From assembly GCF_018802605.1 (NCBI RefSeq), contig NZ_CP069161.1, positions 1-64,000 on the forward strand: 64,000 nucleotides of DNA. Reading direction: 5' to 3'. This DNA is from Paludibacterium paludis (GTDB lineage Bacteria; Pseudomonadota; Gammaproteobacteria; Burkholderiales; Chromobacteriaceae). Positions within the stretch are counted from its first letter, which is position 1; each line of letters opens with the position of its first letter. The position numbers and the translations under genes were made by a program. Below are positions 10,865 through 18,900 of this stretch, in pieces. The notes under the pieces were generated by a model, which saw only the letters and a list, made by a program, of their open reading frames with translations, searched no databases and was not told the DNA's origin.

Positions 10865-12280
10865 TCACATTAACCCCTTTAGGTAAGTCAGTGCAGCTGC
10901 CTCACTATCTTCAATGGCGATTTCCACGGCACGCTTGGCGGCGTCGAGGAGCTGGGCGGCACGCTGCTTCTGCACAAAGCTTTGTTCAACCTGATCCCGT
11001 ATGGATTGCTGTAATTCCTTTGGCGCTACCCACACGCGGAATTCTGCGATGTCATTCGGATATAGCTCGATCTGTCCCGATGATCCGCGTAGGCGCTGAT
11101 CTACCTGAAGCTGGCCAGCGATAGAGTTCATGAATATCGACAGATAGATGGGATCAAGGTCTTTCTTAGGACGAAGAATCGTCACGTGGTTATCGGGAAC
11201 TGCCTGGCACTCATGCAAGTAAGTCGCAGTTCGTCCAATAGTTCCTACGCCTGTTCCATTTACTAAGACATCACCGAAAGCAATGAGCAAATCATTTGTA
11301 GCGAAAGTTGCCAGGCGGTTGTCCGCATCTAGCCGAACATCATTGCGCAAAACGTGCTTGGAGTTCACCACGGGTAGCCCAGTAGTCGCATAGTCAGGCT
11401 GCTTGCCGCGTTTGTTTTCAAGCAAACAATCTCCCAGTCTCGCGCTATTGCCGGTTGACTCGATTAATGCCAACAACGCCGCAAAGCGCGGTTGATAGTG
11501 TTCGGCATCGAAACGCCCCGCCGCAAAGGCATCGCTGCTGGAGCGCTCATAGCTGAGGGCTTCGGGTGGTGTCCAAGTGTCAAGGCTGAGGTCGTGCAGA
11601 AGCGTCTGCTCGGCTTGTTGGAGTAGCTGCCTCGACTGACCTCTCATGCCCGTAGCGGCCTCAACACATAGCCTTACGCGATCACTGAAGTTCGCCGAGA
11701 AAGTGGGGATTGTGATGCTTTCGACTTCGGGAAGATTCAGGTTGTATTGTCCCGTGGGCCTAGCGAGACGGCGAACTTGAGACTGCCCGAACTTTCCAGC
11801 GAGAAAGCAGAAAAGCACCTCAGGGACACACAATGAACCAGCTGTACGTATCAAAGCCATTGCCTGCGTGATGTTCGCCTCGGGGAAGTCTCGCGGAACA
11901 AGTGCGACCCTACCGATTACATCAGTGGTTGCTCCAACAATATTTATCAGCACATCTTTTGACTCGAGACTTGTCTTCTCCATTCGCTTAGCGATTTCCG
12001 GAGAAATCCGATAGAACGAGTCGGAGTCCGCTGTGTTGAGTGGGCGATTTTGGACGTCAATCGTTTTTAATAGAACAACCCCATCCTTAAGGTCATCATC
12101 CCTGTCCGTGGGGGTGGTTCCACTTCTTACCAACGCAATATCTCCAATTGAATTCGGAAATCGCGATAGCGATAAGAACTCCTTCATGAAGTAAGAGCTA
12201 TCGACACGCATAGTCGGATTCTCCACCCGATCAAATGCACTGGACAAACTCAGGACGGAGACTTCCAGCCCCTCCAACAA
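10865..12280 (-). CDS. hsdS: Type I-like restriction-modification specificity subunit (HsdS)
   Basis: About 471 residues with two target-recognition domains in tandem. The first half contains IGDIALVRSGTTPTDRDDD and ends near QYNLNLPEVESITIPTF. The second resumes with ARLGDCLLENKRGKQPDY and ends GQIELYPNDIAEFRVWVAP plus a helical tail rich in Lys, Arg and Ala. This is the HsdS pattern of recognition domain, conserved helix, recognition domain, helix. It follows hsdM with 29 bases between the stop and the nominal TTG start. The frame is open further upstream (about ten codons to LSPFDKARYER), so the true start is uncertain. It would set the DNA target of the HsdM fusion upstream. Confidence 0.88.
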   Translation of the reverse strand: MLEGLEVSVLSLSSAFDRVENPTMRVDSSYFMKEFLSLSRFPNSIGDIALVRSGTTPTDRDDDLKDGVVLLKTIDVQNRPLNTADSDSFYRISPEIAKRMEKTSLESKDVLINIVGATTDVIGRVALVPRDFPEANITQAMALIRTAGSLCVPEVLFCFLAGKFGQSQVRRLARPTGQYNLNLPEVESITIPTFSANFSDRVRLCVEAATGMRGQSRQLLQQAEQTLLHDLSLDTWTPPEALSYERSSSDAFAAGRFDAEHYQPRFAALLALIESTGNSARLGDCLLENKRGKQPDYATTGLPVVNSKHVLRNDVRLDADNRLATFATNDLLIAFGDVLVNGTGVGTIGRTATYLHECQAVPDNHVTILRPKKDLDPIYLSIFMNSIAGQLQVDQRLRGSSGQIELYPNDIAEFRVWVAPKELQQSIRDQVEQSFVQKQRAAQLLDAAKRAVEIAIEDSEAAALTYLKGLM

Positions 12281-12309
12281 GCGCTCATAGCGCGCCTTGT
12301 CAAAGGGGC

Positions 12310-14664
12310 TTAGCGAAAAAAACTTAACTTCTCTTTCTTCGCAAATTCGCCAAAAGCTTCGGCAATGCCGTCGCCGGTCAGTCCATCATGGTTAAACAAG
12401 TCATGCTTGACGATCAGATGGCCATGGTTATCCAGCTTCGGGGCATCAAGATCAATCGCTGCCTTTTCCAACTCTGCGGCGCTGGCATCCCGCAAGGCTG
12501 AGATTTCCTCCAGCCGGGCGCGCTGCGTTGCGTCGATCTTCTTGCTGCGCTCCAACTCGCGGAGTTGTTGCTCTTCCGTGTCGATGGCACGCCATTTAGC
12601 CTGCAGACGTTCAATCTCTGCGACCTCAGCATCCGGCATGCATTGCCGGACGGCGCGATAAATCTTGTCGCCGGAGTTGTCCTTGGAAGGCTCGCGCATG
12701 GTAGCGAAGAAAATCGGGTAGTCGGTCACCTTGGGGCAGAGTGGGCCAGCGGCTGGATCGTCGTTCCATTTCTGAATGAAGAGCACGCTGGTCTTGGTAC
12801 CGGTGTGCGGCTTGAACACATTGCCGTGTAGGCCGACTACCGCAAGGATGCGGCCATGTTCGGCCAGGTATTCGCGTAGCGCCTTGTCGGAGGCGTTGTT
12901 AAAACGGCCTTGTGGTAGCACAACAGCCATGCGCCCACCGGGTTTGAGAAACTGTAGATTACGCTCGATGAACAGAATATCGCGGCCAACGTTGGTCTGA
13001 TTCTTGACCTTCACCTTGCGGTAAGTGCCATCGCCCATCTGGTAAATGGTTTCGTGGCTTGTGTGCAGGGCTTCGGGGAAACTCGGTGCTCGCTCAGTGG
13101 CATCAACAATATTCTTGTCTGCTGGATCTACCTTGTTGATCTTGTCGAAGCTGACTGAGCGCGCCAGATCGTAGCGGGACAGAATGCGCGTTTCCTTGAT
13201 GTCGCCGGCAAAGGGCGGGTTGGCCATGAGGACATCGAACTGAAAATCACGGTTCTCGTTCTTGGTGGTGCGCAGCTTACGTAGGCGTTTCCAGCCGTCA
13301 CCGTACACGTCTTTCCATGCTTCATCGCCTGGGTTCTTGTCGTCGCCGGTTTTTTCGAACCAACGCTCATAGTCCAGCGTGTTGAGATGCAAAACGTTGG
13401 TTTGCCCATCACCGGCGATGAGGTTGAGTGTGCGACCGACACGCACAGCCTTTTCATCGAAATCAATGGCAAAAACCTTATCGACTACGTATTTGGCGTA
13501 ACGTCCGGTTTTCTTTTGTGTGGTGAACAGATGGTCGATCGGGTCATCCAAATCGCGTCGGATTTGTTCCCAGACATGGAAGATGCCGTGTACCGGGAAG
13601 CCGCAACTGCCCGAGGCTGTGTCGATCAGGGTTTCATGCTCTTGCGGGTTCATCATCTTCACGCACATGTCGATAACATAGCGCGGAGTGAAGTACTGAC
13701 CCTTTTCACCCTTACTGGACTTGTTGATGAGGTATTCAAATGCTTCATCGACCACTTCGAGGTTGGAATTGAAAAGCTTGACCTTTTCCAGCGAGGACAC
13801 ACACACGGCCAAATGGCTAGGCGTGAGTTCAATTTTCGCACCTACCGGGAATACACCCTCCCAAGTCCCTTGGGCCTTTTCGAAGAGATCCTGGATCTTG
13901 GCTTTGAGTTCACTTTCGGTATCACCGTAGTTCTTGAAGACAAGATGGCGCTTGCGGTCTTGCCCACTTTCCATTTCGTCGAAGAGCTTGGTAAAAATAA
14001 GCTTGAATAGCTCTTCGAATACATCCACCCCTGCATTAGCCAGAACCTCATCTTCCATTTCGAGGATCAGGTCTTTCAGCGATTTGCGCTCGTTGACCAG
14101 CTTATCCAGCTTGACTAGGTCGTCGATGGTCCAGCGCTCAGACAGGATGTCAGACAGCTTTTCATGAGCCGAAGGGATAGCCGGAATATCTTCGAAGTAA
14201 TTCGGGTCTTTGCGGTGGTAGTAGGAAATTTGCTGGCCGTTGGTCCATACCCCCATGGGTGCACCGGTGGCGTTGCAGTAGCTCTTGAGCTGTTCCTTAC
14301 CATCTTTCAGCTTTGGCTTTTTAAGTTCTACGAGGATATACGGCGTGGTTTCTTTGTCTTTATCGAAAATGCAGATGTCGGCTCGTTTCTTTTCCCGACC
14401 AAATATAACTTCGTACTCAACTTGCATCCGACTGACCGGGTAACCAAGCTCATCCCGAAGGACCAACAGGTACAACTGGCGCACAGCCTCTTCCGGTGTC
14501 AGTTTGATAGGCTTCCCACGGACTAGACATGTGATGTAAGGAGCAGGCTTCTTGCCTGAGTCCTTAATGTCGATAGCCGCTTCAAGTGCGCTGATCTGCT
14601 CAGGCTTGAACTGGGTAAGCTTATAAGCGCTGTCTTTTAGCAGTTCGGTGAGAATGGAAGACAT
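12310..14664 (-). CDS. hsdM: HsdM-type N6-adenine methyltransferase with fused N-terminal HSDR_N nuclease-like domain
   Basis: 784 residues from ATG 14664 (a GTG at 14715 would add 17). Residues 40-160 look like the N-terminal nuclease domain of HsdR (HSDR_N_2): Asp96 in KRADICIF and Glu113-x-Lys115 in LVELKKP form a PD-(D/E)XK motif. Residues 205-320 match HsdM_N. The methyltransferase follows with YFTPRYV (324-330), SAM motif DTASGSCGF (348-356) and catalytic NPPF (482-485). hsdS follows downstream and no hsdR is in the window. Known BcgI-like type IIB enzymes pair a nuclease-methylase fusion with a separate specificity subunit, so this may restrict without HsdR; that is inference. Composition matches the island rather than the chromosome. 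Confidence 0.9.
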   Translation of the reverse strand: MSSILTELLKDSAYKLTQFKPEQISALEAAIDIKDSGKKPAPYITCLVRGKPIKLTPEEAVRQLYLLVLRDELGYPVSRMQVEYEVIFGREKKRADICIFDKDKETTPYILVELKKPKLKDGKEQLKSYCNATGAPMGVWTNGQQISYYHRKDPNYFEDIPAIPSAHEKLSDILSERWTIDDLVKLDKLVNERKSLKDLILEMEDEVLANAGVDVFEELFKLIFTKLFDEMESGQDRKRHLVFKNYGDTESELKAKIQDLFEKAQGTWEGVFPVGAKIELTPSHLAVCVSSLEKVKLFNSNLEVVDEAFEYLINKSSKGEKGQYFTPRYVIDMCVKMMNPQEHETLIDTASGSCGFPVHGIFHVWEQIRRDLDDPIDHLFTTQKKTGRYAKYVVDKVFAIDFDEKAVRVGRTLNLIAGDGQTNVLHLNTLDYERWFEKTGDDKNPGDEAWKDVYGDGWKRLRKLRTTKNENRDFQFDVLMANPPFAGDIKETRILSRYDLARSVSFDKINKVDPADKNIVDATERAPSFPEALHTSHETIYQMGDGTYRKVKVKNQTNVGRDILFIERNLQFLKPGGRMAVVLPQGRFNNASDKALREYLAEHGRILAVVGLHGNVFKPHTGTKTSVLFIQKWNDDPAAGPLCPKVTDYPIFFATMREPSKDNSGDKIYRAVRQCMPDAEVAEIERLQAKWRAIDTEEQQLRELERSKKIDATQRARLEEISALRDASAAELEKAAIDLDAPKLDNHGHLIVKHDLFNHDGLTGDGIAEAFGEFAKKEKLSFFR

Positions 14665-14872
14665 AGAGGTAATTCCAGAAAATAGTAGACGATTGATTTT
14701 TGCAGTGTTGTGCACAAATCCAACTACCCAGTTTGCATGCGACCTTTGGCGAACTGAGAGATAATCATCTGCAACAGCTAGCTACTGGGCGAAGCATAAG
14801 GGCGTGTTTGGGTCCAAGATCCAAGTTGGCCGATTGCTCAATAGTTTAGCAGGTCCAAGCCTCTTCCCGATT

Positions 14873-14902
14873 TTGACAACGAGGGGCCCATCTTTGTACA
14901 AG
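14873..14902 (+). promoter_or_regulatory. Candidate sigma-70 promoter for the DUF5655/phosphatase pair
   Basis: TTGACA at 14873-14878, an 18-base spacer and TACAAG at 14897-14902, 31 bases before the ATG of the next gene. The 269-base intergenic region 14665-14933 must also hold the minus-strand promoter of hsdM, which I could not pin down. Confidence 0.45.
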
Positions 14903-14933
14903 GAAGGCTTTCACCTTATGTTACGGTGTATTA

Positions 14934-15842
14934 ATGAGTGATCTACGCCTATTCCACCTGCAAGCTCACCTTGCCACCGAGCTACCCGGCACCGCGTCCG
15001 ACCTAGAAAAGCCGCTACAAACGCTGATCGAGCGTAACCTGGAAACGCTGCTGGGCATCCGCTTTGTGGCGTCGGAGTACACCACCGGTAAAACCCACGG
15101 TGGGCGCATCGATACGCTAGGGCTGGACGAAAACCACTGCCCGGTCATCATCGAATACAAGCGCTCGCAGTCGGAAAACGTCATCAACCAGGGGCTGTTC
15201 TATCTGGATTGGCTGATGGATCACCAGGCCGAGTTCAAGCTGCTGGTGCTAGAGAAATTTGGCAAAGCCACCGCCGATGCCATCGACTGGAGCGGCCCGC
15301 GCCTGATCTGTATTGCGGCCAACTTCACCAAGTACGATGCCCACGCGGTACAGCAGATCAACCGCCAAATCGAGCTGGTACGCTACCGGCTGTTTGGTGA
15401 AGACCTGCTCCTGCTGGAAGCAGCCAATACACCCAACACGCAACCCAGCAGCCCTGCGGCGGTACCGACAGCACAAAACAGCAAAGCGCGTAGTGGTGAC
15501 AAGAGCGTGGCGGAGATTTATGCCGAGCTGAGCCCGGCCATGGTAGAGCTGCTGGAAACGGTAGAAGCGCATATCTTCTCGCTGGGGGATGATGTGCAGC
15601 GCAAAGAGCTGAAGCTGTATTACGCCTACCGTCGCCTGAAGAACTTTGCCACCCTGGTGCTACAGAAAAGCCGCCTCTTGCTGTACCTGCACCTGCCGCC
15701 AGAAAGCGAAACACTGCCGACCAATGGCCGTGATGTGTCGCAGGTTGGGCACTGGGGTACCGGCGATATCGAACTAAGCATCAGCAACCAGGCTGAGTTT
15801 GACCTGACCAAACCGCTGATCATCAAGGCTTACGAACGCTGA
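14934..15842 (+). CDS. PD-(D/E)XK nuclease-like protein with C-terminal DUF5655 domain
   Basis: 302 residues. The N-terminal half has a nuclease-like core with Glu34 (LIERNLE), Asp60 (GGRIDTLG) and Glu74-x-Lys76 (VIIEYKRSQS), the order seen in PD-(D/E)XK enzymes of the DUF91/NucS type. The C-terminal part (about 195-300, from KSVAEIYAEL) fits DUF5655, which often accompanies such nuclease domains and type I restriction genes. It is transcribed away from hsdM and ends one base before the next ATG, so the pair is probably translationally coupled. Cytoplasmic; no signal peptide. The substrate is unknown and a defence role is inferred from context. Confidence 0.8.
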   Translation: MSDLRLFHLQAHLATELPGTASDLEKPLQTLIERNLETLLGIRFVASEYTTGKTHGGRIDTLGLDENHCPVIIEYKRSQSENVINQGLFYLDWLMDHQAEFKLLVLEKFGKATADAIDWSGPRLICIAANFTKYDAHAVQQINRQIELVRYRLFGEDLLLLEAANTPNTQPSSPAAVPTAQNSKARSGDKSVAEIYAELSPAMVELLETVEAHIFSLGDDVQRKELKLYYAYRRLKNFATLVLQKSRLLLYLHLPPESETLPTNGRDVSQVGHWGTGDIELSISNQAEFDLTKPLIIKAYER

Positions 15843-15843
15843 T

Positions 15844-16464
15844 ATGCCACTAACCATCCATTGCTACCGCCACGGAGAAAGTGCAGCCAACGCAGGGGCG
15901 GCAACGTCAGACCCGGCGTTGATCCCGCTGACAGAGCTGGGCCACCAGCAGGCGCAGGCACTGGCAGCCACCATCAATACGATGCCGGATTTGCTGGTAG
16001 TTTCGCCCTTCTTGCGGGCCCAACAGACTGCCGTACCACTACAGCAGCACTACCCGCAAACCCAGGTAGTCAGCTGGCCGGTCCAGGAATTCACCTACCT
16101 TTCCCCCGCTAAAAGCGCCGGCACCACGGCTGCACAGCGACGGCCGAGGGTTCAAGCCTACTGGGCTACGGCAGATGTGATGTACGAGGATGGTGACGGT
16201 GCGGAAAGCTTCTTCGCCTTCATGCAGAGGGTGGTGGCAACCCGTCAGCAACTGGAAGCCCTGCACCATAGCGATGCCAAAAGCGTGGTGATGGTTGGCC
16301 ACGGCCAATTCTGGCAGGCACTACGCGCCGTGCTGACGGGCCAGCTGCAACCTGTTGATGCTCAGGCCATGCGGGCATTCCGGGCATTGGAAGACACCCA
16401 ACCGCTGCACAATGCGCAGGGCTTCAGCGCCGTCTTTGACGGCCAGCGCTGGCAACTGCGCTAA
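15844..16464 (+). CDS. Histidine phosphatase family protein (phosphoglycerate mutase-like)
   Basis: 206 residues of the branch-1 histidine phosphatase superfamily. Seen: the RHGES motif with the phospho-accepting His10, the arginine of PFLRAQQTA, and the second histidine in VVMVGHGQFWQAL. It begins one base after the upstream nuclease-like gene stops, which suggests a two-gene unit. The substrate cannot be told from sequence; members act on sugar phosphates, nucleotides or proteins. Pairing with a nuclease-like gene in a defence island is unusual enough to note. Confidence 0.85.
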   Translation: MPLTIHCYRHGESAANAGAATSDPALIPLTELGHQQAQALAATINTMPDLLVVSPFLRAQQTAVPLQQHYPQTQVVSWPVQEFTYLSPAKSAGTTAAQRRPRVQAYWATADVMYEDGDGAESFFAFMQRVVATRQQLEALHHSDAKSVVMVGHGQFWQALRAVLTGQLQPVDAQAMRAFRALEDTQPLHNAQGFSAVFDGQRWQLR

Positions 16465-16704
16465 CAACTGTTGTATTTACCCTCCAAGCCTTGTCTGGCT
16501 TGAGTCCCCCGTTTCATTCCGTACATCTTGCCCCATCGTTATGGGGCATTTCCATTTCTTGATATAGCAAACATCAATTCACCAGAAATAACAAATAGTC
16601 ATCGGCTTTGACGAGGGGTTTGCTAACACCCTAGGCTTGGCATGAAGCGGTGCATTGTTGCTCCTCGAATGCACCTATTTCTGAACCGAGTATGGCAACC
16701 ATCG

Positions 16705-17097
16705 ATGACGACTTTTTCCGACTACCTGTTTCAATTACGCCGCAACCGTGGCTTACGTCAGCGTGAACTGGCCGACATCCTGGGCGTTGAGCAGACATAC
16801 CTCAGCGCCCTGGAGGCCGCCAGGAAAGACCCACCGTCACCAGAACAGGTGGCTCGCTTTGCGATGGCATTGGAACTGACAGAAGAAGAGCACGCAGACC
16901 TGCTGTACGCCGCGCAGATTTCCAAACGGAAGCTTGAGCTACCAGAAGACACCAACCGTGCCGAATACCAGTTGGTACATGAGCTGGTGAACAGTCTGGG
17001 TGGCTTGAGTGACGATCAGATTTCGGTGATCCGGACGGTACTGCGCATGCGCTTTGACCGCCGTACACCGCTAAGACTGAAGGAAAACGCCATGTAG
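16705..17097 (+). CDS. XRE-family helix-turn-helix transcriptional regulator
   Basis: 130 residues from ATG 16705. The N-terminal HTH_3 domain (about 5-62) reads FQLRRNRGLRQRELADIL...TYLSALE, a Cro/CI-like fold. The C-terminal part is helical and has no recognised ligand domain. An upstream in-frame ATG at 16642 would add 21 residues that do not fit the family. The gap 16465-16704 holds no gene. It precedes the TnsA-like gene on the same strand and may regulate it or the island genes. Confidence 0.85.
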   Translation: MTTFSDYLFQLRRNRGLRQRELADILGVEQTYLSALEAARKDPPSPEQVARFAMALELTEEEHADLLYAAQISKRKLELPEDTNRAEYQLVHELVNSLGGLSDDQISVIRTVLRMRFDRRTPLRLKENAM

Positions 17098-17148
17098 AAA
17101 AGCAAAACGGACCACCCAGAAGGGATAGTCCGCTTGCAACGGAAGTAA

Positions 17149-17178
17149 AGATACTGCCGGGTCGCGCCATCAGTATCT
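17149..17178. promoter_or_regulatory. Inverted repeat between the XRE gene and the TnsA-like gene
   Basis: Perfect 8-base arms AGATACTG / CAGTATCT separated by 14 bases, in the 194-base gap. It could be an operator for the XRE protein or a weak hairpin. No T tract follows. Confidence 0.35.
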
Positions 17179-17291
17179 GACCCTTCCTGCTCACGCGCAA
17201 GCACCGCTTTCCCTTTTGGCAAACAACACACCCGTTTCCCGGTTCAGTTTTCTGCCGGTTAACGGTGGATTTGTGCACCCAGGAGAAAAGC

Positions 17292-17720
17292 ATGTCTTCC
17301 TTGTTGAAGCTCAGGCCGGGCCATGTTGCACCCATCAACGGCCAGCAAGATCACTCTCGTACTCGTCACGTCACCAACCGCTCTAACCCCATCGTGCGGG
17401 GCAAATTCCCCAGCCTGAAAAATGGGCAGATGGTGCATTACGAAGGGCTGCTAGAACGCGATGCCTTCCTCTGGCTGGAGGCCTCACCCGATATTGAAAG
17501 CTACCGGGAACAGCCAAATCAGATCTACTTCCCGGATGGCGGGCGCATGCGCCGCTATACCCCGGACATCGAAGCAGTGCTGTGCAGTGGTGAGACAGTC
17601 ATCATTGAAGTGAAGCCACTGCACAAGACTCGCGAAGTAGAAATCAAACACAAGCTAGAACGTGTAAAAGCCTACTTCGATGTGGATTTGCCCCCGTATG
17701 GTAATCCCCCCCATTTTTAG
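17292..17720 (+). pseudogene. TnsA-like transposon endonuclease, 3' end lost to an IS3 insertion
   Basis: The N-terminal catalytic domain of a TnsA-type endonuclease, which nicks the 5' ends of Tn7-like transposons during cut-and-paste transposition. Seen: HYEGLLERD (Glu55), RRYTPDIE (Asp92) and IIEVKP (Glu106-x-Lys108), the PD-(D/E)XK arrangement of TnsA. Start ATG 17292 has AGGAG 8 bases upstream. After about residue 136 the frame runs into the end of the IS3 element at 17700 and stops, so the C-terminal half and any tnsB/tnsC partners are gone. A Tn7-like relic is the simplest reading; a stand-alone TnsA-domain nuclease is possible. Confidence 0.75.
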
Positions 17721-18568
17721 CTGTCGGCTAAAGTAGAGGTAATCTGGCTGTATGCCAGTTTCTGTTTCGGGGTGATGCCGCCGAGCGCCATATTCGGGCG
17801 CTCATAATTGTATGTCCAGATCCAATCCGTTGCATATTCCTGTACCTCAGCAATCGAATCGAACAGGTAATGCCCGAGCCAATCGTAACGCACCGTCCGG
17901 TTATAGTGCTCGACATACGCATTCTGCTGGGGCTTTCCCGGCTGGATATGTTCCAGCCGAATGCCGTGCTTGTCGGCCCATCGCGTCAGCGTAGCGCCGA
18001 TGTATTCAGGCCCATTGTCACTACGAATCACTTTGGGCTTGCCACGCCATTCAATGACCTGATCCAGGGCGCGCACCACACGCTCTGCCGGCAATGACAA
18101 GTCCACATCCATGGCTAACGCTTCTCGGTTGAAATCATCGATCACGTTGAACAGCCGGTAGCTACGTCCATCCGACAACTGATCGTGCATGAAATCCATC
18201 GACCAGCACTCGTTCACGGTGGCTGGTACCGCCAACGGTTCCGGCTTGGTGCGGACGATGCGCTTCCTGGGCTTGATACGCAAGTTCAGTTCCAGATCAC
18301 AATAAATCCGGTAGACCCGTTTGTGATTCCAGCGATATCCCTTCACGTTGCGCAGGTACAAAAAACATAGGCCAAAGCCCCAATTGCGTTGGTTATGGGT
18401 TAAACGAATCAGGTGCTCGGCAATCTCTTCATTGATCGCGCTGGACTTTGCCTGGTAGCGATAGCAGGTTTCGCTGATGGCAAATGTCTGGCAGGCCAAG
18501 CGGATGCTGACGCCTTTTGCTTGTACGGCGTACTGCGCCATCTCGCGTCGGCGAGACGGCGTCACCAC
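17717..18568 (-). CDS. IS3-family transposase OrfB (integrase core)
   Basis: 283 residues with HTH_21 start and DDE core: Asp in [11 protein letters not shown], Asp in [12 protein letters not shown], Glu in [16 protein letters not shown]. It belongs to a different IS3 subgroup from the element at 9237 (IS407/IS51-like by the look of its OrfA). It overlaps orfA by 7 bases and is probably expressed as a frameshift fusion. Confidence 0.93.
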   Translation of the reverse strand: MVTPSRRREMAQYAVQAKGVSIRLACQTFAISETCYRYQAKSSAINEEIAEHLIRLTHNQRNWGFGLCFLYLRNVKGYRWNHKRVYRIYCDLELNLRIKPRKRIVRTKPEPLAVPATVNECWSMDFMHDQLSDGRSYRLFNVIDDFNREALAMDVDLSLPAERVVRALDQVIEWRGKPKVIRSDNGPEYIGATLTRWADKHGIRLEHIQPGKPQQNAYVEHYNRTVRYDWLGHYLFDSIAEVQEYATDWIWTYNYERPNMALGGITPKQKLAYSQITSTLADS

Positions 18569-18828
18569 TTTTTTGCCATGGCCTCCTGAATGATCTCGGC
18601 CTTGAGCCGTTCCTCGGCATACATCTTTTTGAGGCGACGATTCTCGTCTTCAAGCGCTTTGAGCCGGGCCATGAGCGATGCATCCATGCCGCCGAACTTG
18701 GCTCGCCACTTGTAGAACGTTGCAGAGCTGATGCCGTGTTCACGGCACAGCTCAGGCACAGGGCTACCGCCCTCTGCCTGCTTGAGGATGGCGATGATCT
18801 GGCTGTCTGAAAAGCGGGACGTCTTCAC
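18562..18828 (-). CDS. IS3-family transposase OrfA
   Basis: 88 residues, [19 protein letters not shown] then [18 protein letters not shown], the HTH_8 domain of IS3-family OrfA, followed by a heptad-rich helix. It is intact. Confidence 0.93.
   Translation of the reverse strand: MKTSRFSDSQIIAILKQAEGGSPVPELCREHGISSATFYKWRAKFGGMDASLMARLKALEDENRRLKKMYAEERLKAEIIQEAMAKKW
18568..18574 (-). other. Programmed -1 frameshift heptamer (A AAA AAG)
   Basis: AAAAAAG on the minus strand at the orfA/orfB junction, just before the orfA stop. Confidence 0.75.
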
Positions 18829-18900
18829 GCAAAATTCCCTTCAATCCTGTTGGAGAAAATTCTACTTCAGACGACGACTAATTTCAGGGGGGATTACCGG

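Larger units (their letters stand above)
17700..18898 (-). mobile_element. IS3-family insertion sequence, second type
   Basis: About 1.2 kb. Both ends begin GGTAATCCCCCC inward (17700 and 18898), with weaker similarity continuing about 25 bases further (both reach AAGTAGA). It contains orfA and orfB with an A6G frameshift site. The flanks gtat and ggtc do not match, so no target duplication is seen. One end cuts the TnsA-like gene and the other lies two bases from the stop codon of the MFS gene. This suggests that an IS-mediated deletion removed the DNA once between them. Confidence 0.87.

Noticed and set aside
10865..16464. A hidden hsdR gene near hsdM/hsdS
   Set aside because: No frame shows the DEAD-box helicase motor of HsdR; only the nuclease-like N-terminal domain is found, fused to HsdM.
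5254..18898. CRISPR array or cas genes in the defence island
   Set aside because: No regularly spaced direct repeats and no Cas-like protein.
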